Made by a program: the position numbers and the translations under genes. Source: Actinomycetota bacterium (GTDB taxonomy: Bacteria > Actinomycetota > Humimicrobiia > Humimicrobiales > Humimicrobiaceae). Taken from it: DNA of 6,551 nucleotides. Positions 4,105 through 6,551 of the stretch are shown here, in pieces. The stretch covers positions 1 through 6,551 of the forward strand of contig JAFGDA010000003.1 in the NCBI GenBank assembly GCA_016932375.1. The letters run 5' to 3'. Within the stretch, counting starts at the first letter, position 1. Each line of letters opens with the position of its first letter. Under the pieces are notes generated by a model. That model saw nothing but the letters and a program-made list of their open reading frames with translations, was not told where the DNA came from and did not search any database.

Positions 4105-6551
4105 ATGTTTAAGAAAAAAGACCTTACAGTATTAATAGTACTTTTTGCCCTGACCCTGGCTGCAGTATCCTTTTTCATACTGTACCGCCAGTCATTCTCT
4201 GTCGGAGGAGTGACAGCCTCAATAGATAACCCAAACAGTACCATATTCGTATCCCTTCCCGAAGGTTCGGATACGGTCCAGGAGGTTACATTTAACTTCC
4301 CATTTGAGGAAGGCTATATTTTCATAAGCAGGGCAACCGGCGATAATTCCAAAGACGGGCCCTCCATAAAGGTTAAAAACGGCGATAAATTTGACTTTTT
4401 ATCCTTCATATCCCACTTGAAGGTAGAGACTGCTTCAGGGAAATTGTTTGATCTCTGGGTAACCACAGGAAACGTACCTATAATCACGATAGAGGCCGGA
4501 AAGGATATCCCCGATGAGCCCAAGGTAGACTGTAAAGCAAGCATACTCTCATCAAATCCTGGATATAGCCTTTCAGGAATCGATTGTAAGGTAGAGCTTA
4601 CCGATATATCTGCAGAAATCCCCAAGAGCTCATACAGCCTGAATATAGCAGAAGACCCCATAACAGGCAATATACCGCAAATCCTTGACTTTTCCCCTTC
4701 AAAAAGGTTCAGGCTTTCAGCCTCATATGGCGACCCATCAGTTTTGAGGGAAAAGCTTGCAGCAGAAATATTTTCAATCATGGGTGAGCCCTCCCTGGAG
4801 TCAAGCCATGCCGAGCTATACGTTAATGGCAGCTACCAGGGGCTGTACCTTATCTCAAGAAGGATTGACAGGGACACTTTTTCAATCCCAAACTATGACC
4901 CCGGGGATGATTTTCCCGGTGTAATATACGAGGCATCGGGCTGGAGGGCAGGCTTTAGCCGGGGGCTTGAAGGCTTTTCACAGGTTGAGCCTGACTATGA
5001 CAGCGAGACCCCTTACATGGGCCCCTTAGAGGAGCTTATAAGCCTTGTAATGGAGGCGCCTGGGGAGGAGTTTTTAAGGACCTCTTATGATACCCTTGAT
5101 ATTGAAAACACGCTTGACAGCCACATACTATTTTTGCTTTCCGGGTGCCCTGATACCCGTGCGGCCAATCAGTATATCTACAGGGAAAATGGTGGAGATT
5201 CAAAGTTTTCATTCTTCCCGGGTAGCTACTACCAGGGTAGCTTCGGAAGGGACCGGTACTCTAAAAAGGCAGGCTCCGGGACTTCCTTTTATGGAACCAG
5301 GTTATTTAACAGGCTCTACGATGAAGCCAGCTACCGGGAGGACCTCAAGGCAAGATATAATTCCTTAAGGGAGGATATCCTTAAGGCAGAAAACCTCTCA
5401 AGCCTGATTGATAAAAATACCACAGGGCTTACAGATGCATGGGAGAGGAACTCTTCCGCCTGGTCCATATCTGCCCCGGTATATGAGGATTCCATGAGCC
5501 CGGAAGAAGATATTGCTTATATAAAGGAATACCTCGGGAAAAGGCTTGCCTTCCTTGATGAATATATAAACAACCCTCCAATCTTCAAGATTGGGGATAG
5601 CCATGCATTAATAAACGAGGAGGCCAATACCATCTTCTGCGCCCTTCCTCCCGGATCGGATACCGTCCAGGAGATAAGCTGGGATTGCTGGGATGGAGCC
5701 GAGGTTTATATTAAGCCGGTGTCTGTGGGGTCATATACTGCAAGGGAAGAAAAAGACCCGCAAGAAATGGAGGAAGCATTCCTAAAAAACAGCCAAACTT
5801 TTAAGGGAGGCAATCTTACAGGGGAAATAACCATGTGGATAGACCAACCTTATGAGGATGAGACAATAACTGATATAGTAACACTATCTGGATGGGCTTT
5901 AAACCAGGTTAGCACAGAAGGTACGGGGGTTAAAAATGTTTTTGTCTTCGATGGCCCCGGAATGGATATTGACAATTTCCTTGGTGTTGCTGTTTATGGG
6001 AATACCCGTGAAGATGTTGCAGAACACTTTAAAAATCCGGTTTTTGATAATTCAGGTTACAGTTTGGAGATAGACACCACTCTTCTTAAAAACGGAAAAC
6101 ATGACCTTTACGTTTATGCATATGACAGTAAAAGCAATTATTCCCTGCAAATACTGAAAGTTGAAGTTTACAATGGAATTAACCTTTTTGAAAAAGACAT
6201 AAATATGCAAAAAACACAACTGGGCTGCAACGATAATTACAACTTTGTTGATTATGTTTTCCACGGTATTCTTGAAATTCGCAGCGGATCCTTATTCAAG
6301 ACCTATGATCTCTGGGTCACTACAGGGGACCTTCCTGTTGTAATTCTTGATACGGGAAATACTGCCATACCGAATTACCCGAAGATCGACTGCTCCTTCC
6401 AGTTATTGTCTGCAGTCGATCTTCCCAATTACAGCACTGAAAAAATCAAAAGTACAATCGAGGTAAGGGGCGGTTCAAGTGCATTCTCCGATAAGAAATC
6501 ATACAGCTTTAAATTTGACAGGGAACTATCATACGATGTCGAACTGAGTCT
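4105..6551 (+). CDS. Membrane-anchored tandem CotH-kinase-family protein (C-terminus cut by window edge)
   Basis: Frame open for 815 codons to the window end. The start is the first ATG in this frame after the DUF4956 stop. A KKKD-led hydrophobic segment (residues 7-27) is an uncleaved signal anchor, with the rest predicted outside the membrane. Order: leading beta domain 1 (about 44-123; LPEGSDTVQE 51-60, DLWVTTG 116-122); CotH domain 1 (about 124-490), with NGSYQGLYL (241-249), D350 and N355, and a terminal helix ending GKRLAFLDEYI (478-488); leading domain 2 first part (about 508-537; LPPGSDTVQE 514-523); an inserted Ig-like domain (about 571-690); the rest of leading domain 2 (DLWVTTG 735-741); and the beginning of CotH domain 2 (RGGSS 788-792). 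Bacillus CotH is an atypical kinase that phosphorylates spore-coat proteins. Domain 1 lacks RGxSS (TDISA, 166-170) and the PWDxD aspartates (PGSYY, 372-376), suggesting a pseudokinase. Substrate unknown. Confidence 0.88.
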   Translation, partial: MFKKKDLTVLIVLFALTLAAVSFFILYRQSFSVGGVTASIDNPNSTIFVSLPEGSDTVQEVTFNFPFEEGYIFISRATGDNSKDGPSIKVKNGDKFDFLSFISHLKVETASGKLFDLWVTTGNVPIITIEAGKDIPDEPKVDCKASILSSNPGYSLSGIDCKVELTDISAEIPKSSYSLNIAEDPITGNIPQILDFSPSKRFRLSASYGDPSVLREKLAAEIFSIMGEPSLESSHAELYVNGSYQGLYLISRRIDRDTFSIPNYDPGDDFPGVIYEASGWRAGFSRGLEGFSQVEPDYDSETPYMGPLEELISLVMEAPGEEFLRTSYDTLDIENTLDSHILFLLSGCPDTRAANQYIYRENGGDSKFSFFPGSYYQGSFGRDRYSKKAGSGTSFYGTRLFNRLYDEASYREDLKARYNSLREDILKAENLSSLIDKNTTGLTDAWERNSSAWSISAPVYEDSMSPEEDIAYIKEYLGKRLAFLDEYINNPPIFKIGDSHALINEEANTIFCALPPGSDTVQEISWDCWDGAEVYIKPVSVGSYTAREEKDPQEMEEAFLKNSQTFKGGNLTGEITMWIDQPYEDETITDIVTLSGWALNQVSTEGTGVKNVFVFDGPGMDIDNFLGVAVYGNTREDVAEHFKNPVFDNSGYSLEIDTTLLKNGKHDLYVYAYDSKSNYSLQILKVEVYNGINLFEKDINMQKTQLGCNDNYNFVDYVFHGILEIRSGSLFKTYDLWVTTGDLPVVILDTGNTAIPNYPKIDCSFQLLSAVDLPNYSTEKIKSTIEVRGGSSAFSDKKSYSFKFDRELSYDVELS
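4240..4284 (+). repeat. Internal duplication in CotH gene, copy 1 of leading-domain motif
   Basis: Encodes residues 46-60 with LPEGSDTVQE. It matches 34 of 45 bases with 5629-5673 by hand alignment, and is the best-conserved piece of the duplicated leading beta domain. Confidence 0.8.
4474..5574 (+). other. CotH domain 1, probable pseudokinase (within the CotH gene)
   Basis: Residues about 124-490. The fold markers are kept: VPIITIE strand (124-130), LREKLAAEIFSIMG helix (214-227), ELYVNGSYQGLYLISRRID (237-255), D350 and N355 in the D-four-residues-N motif, YIYRENG (357-363), and a terminal helix. Residues expected to bind nucleotide and metal are replaced, as described for the whole gene. 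Confidence 0.7.
5629..5673 (+). repeat. Internal duplication in CotH gene, copy 2 of leading-domain motif
   Basis: Encodes residues 509-523 with LPPGSDTVQE, the counterpart of 4240-4284. The offset between copies is 463 residues here but 619 residues at the DLWVTTG motif, showing about 156 extra residues inside the second copy. Confidence 0.8.
5815..6174 (+). other. Ig-like beta-sandwich domain inserted in the second CotH module
   Basis: Residues about 571-690. The pattern is that of a bacterial extracellular Ig-like domain: IDQP (579-582), VTLSGWALN (592-600), GVKNVFVFDGPG (608-619), FLGVAVYGNTREDVAEHF (625-642), SGYSLEIDTTLLKNGKHDLYVY (approx. 650-671). Such domains act as spacers or adhesion modules on secreted proteins. 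Its DNA is AT-richer than the flanking CotH sequence. Confidence 0.7.

Noticed and set aside
4080..4112. Ten-codon frame starting ATGGCC right after the DUF4956 stop and ending just past the CotH ATG
   Set aside because: It could act as a coupling leader peptide, but it is too short to tell from chance and its ATG has no properly spaced ribosome site.
4314..4781. 155-codon open frame on the minus strand inside the CotH gene
   Set aside because: It lies fully antisense to a well-supported coding region with clear domain motifs, and its translation shows no recognisable family.
4105..6551. Possible frameshift or pseudogene in the CotH gene because of its degenerate first kinase domain
   Set aside because: The frame is continuous for 815 codons and conserved motifs appear in order in one frame, so motif loss looks like protein evolution rather than decay.

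Overview
The window holds five protein-coding genes in two divergent groups, separated by a roughly 100-base AT-rich region. Two genes run off the window edges. I see no rRNA, tRNA, CRISPR array, insertion sequence or phage gene. The organism looks bacterial: there is a TATAAT-type hexamer between the divergent genes and a clear Shine-Dalgarno site before one of them. Arg is mostly AGG, Ile is often ATA, and GC content is moderate (about 45%, uneven). Gene content suits an anaerobic bacterium with a complex surface, such as a clostridial, chloroflexal, deep actinobacterial or candidate-phylum lineage. I cannot place it more closely.

Left group (minus strand, about 1-2538): a GT4-type glycosyltransferase (2538 to 1030), then a WbbL/rhamnosyltransferase-like GT2 glycosyltransferase (998 to beyond base 1). 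They are 31 bases apart and probably co-transcribed. This looks like the edge of a cell-surface polysaccharide locus.

Right group (plus strand, 2640-6551): a VTC-domain protein (predicted polyphosphate-polymerase or triphosphate-tunnel fold), a DUF4956 membrane protein, and a large membrane-anchored CotH-kinase-family protein that continues past base 6551. VTC, DUF4956 and CotH recur together in many bacteria, and their joint function is not established. A plausible reading is that VTC acts on nucleotide or polyphosphate at the inner membrane face, DUF4956 is its membrane partner, and CotH phosphorylates or decorates targets outside the membrane.

The most notable item is the CotH protein. 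Its reading frame is open from 4105 to the window end (at least 815 residues) and carries two successive CotH modules. The first is complete but appears to be a pseudokinase: its glycine/arginine loop reads TDISA where the second copy has RGGSS, and the PWDxD metal-binding motif usual in the family reads PGSYY. The second copy has the loop intact but is cut by the window edge. Between them, the second copy's leading beta domain is split by about 156 extra residues containing an Ig-like domain, in DNA of markedly lower GC.
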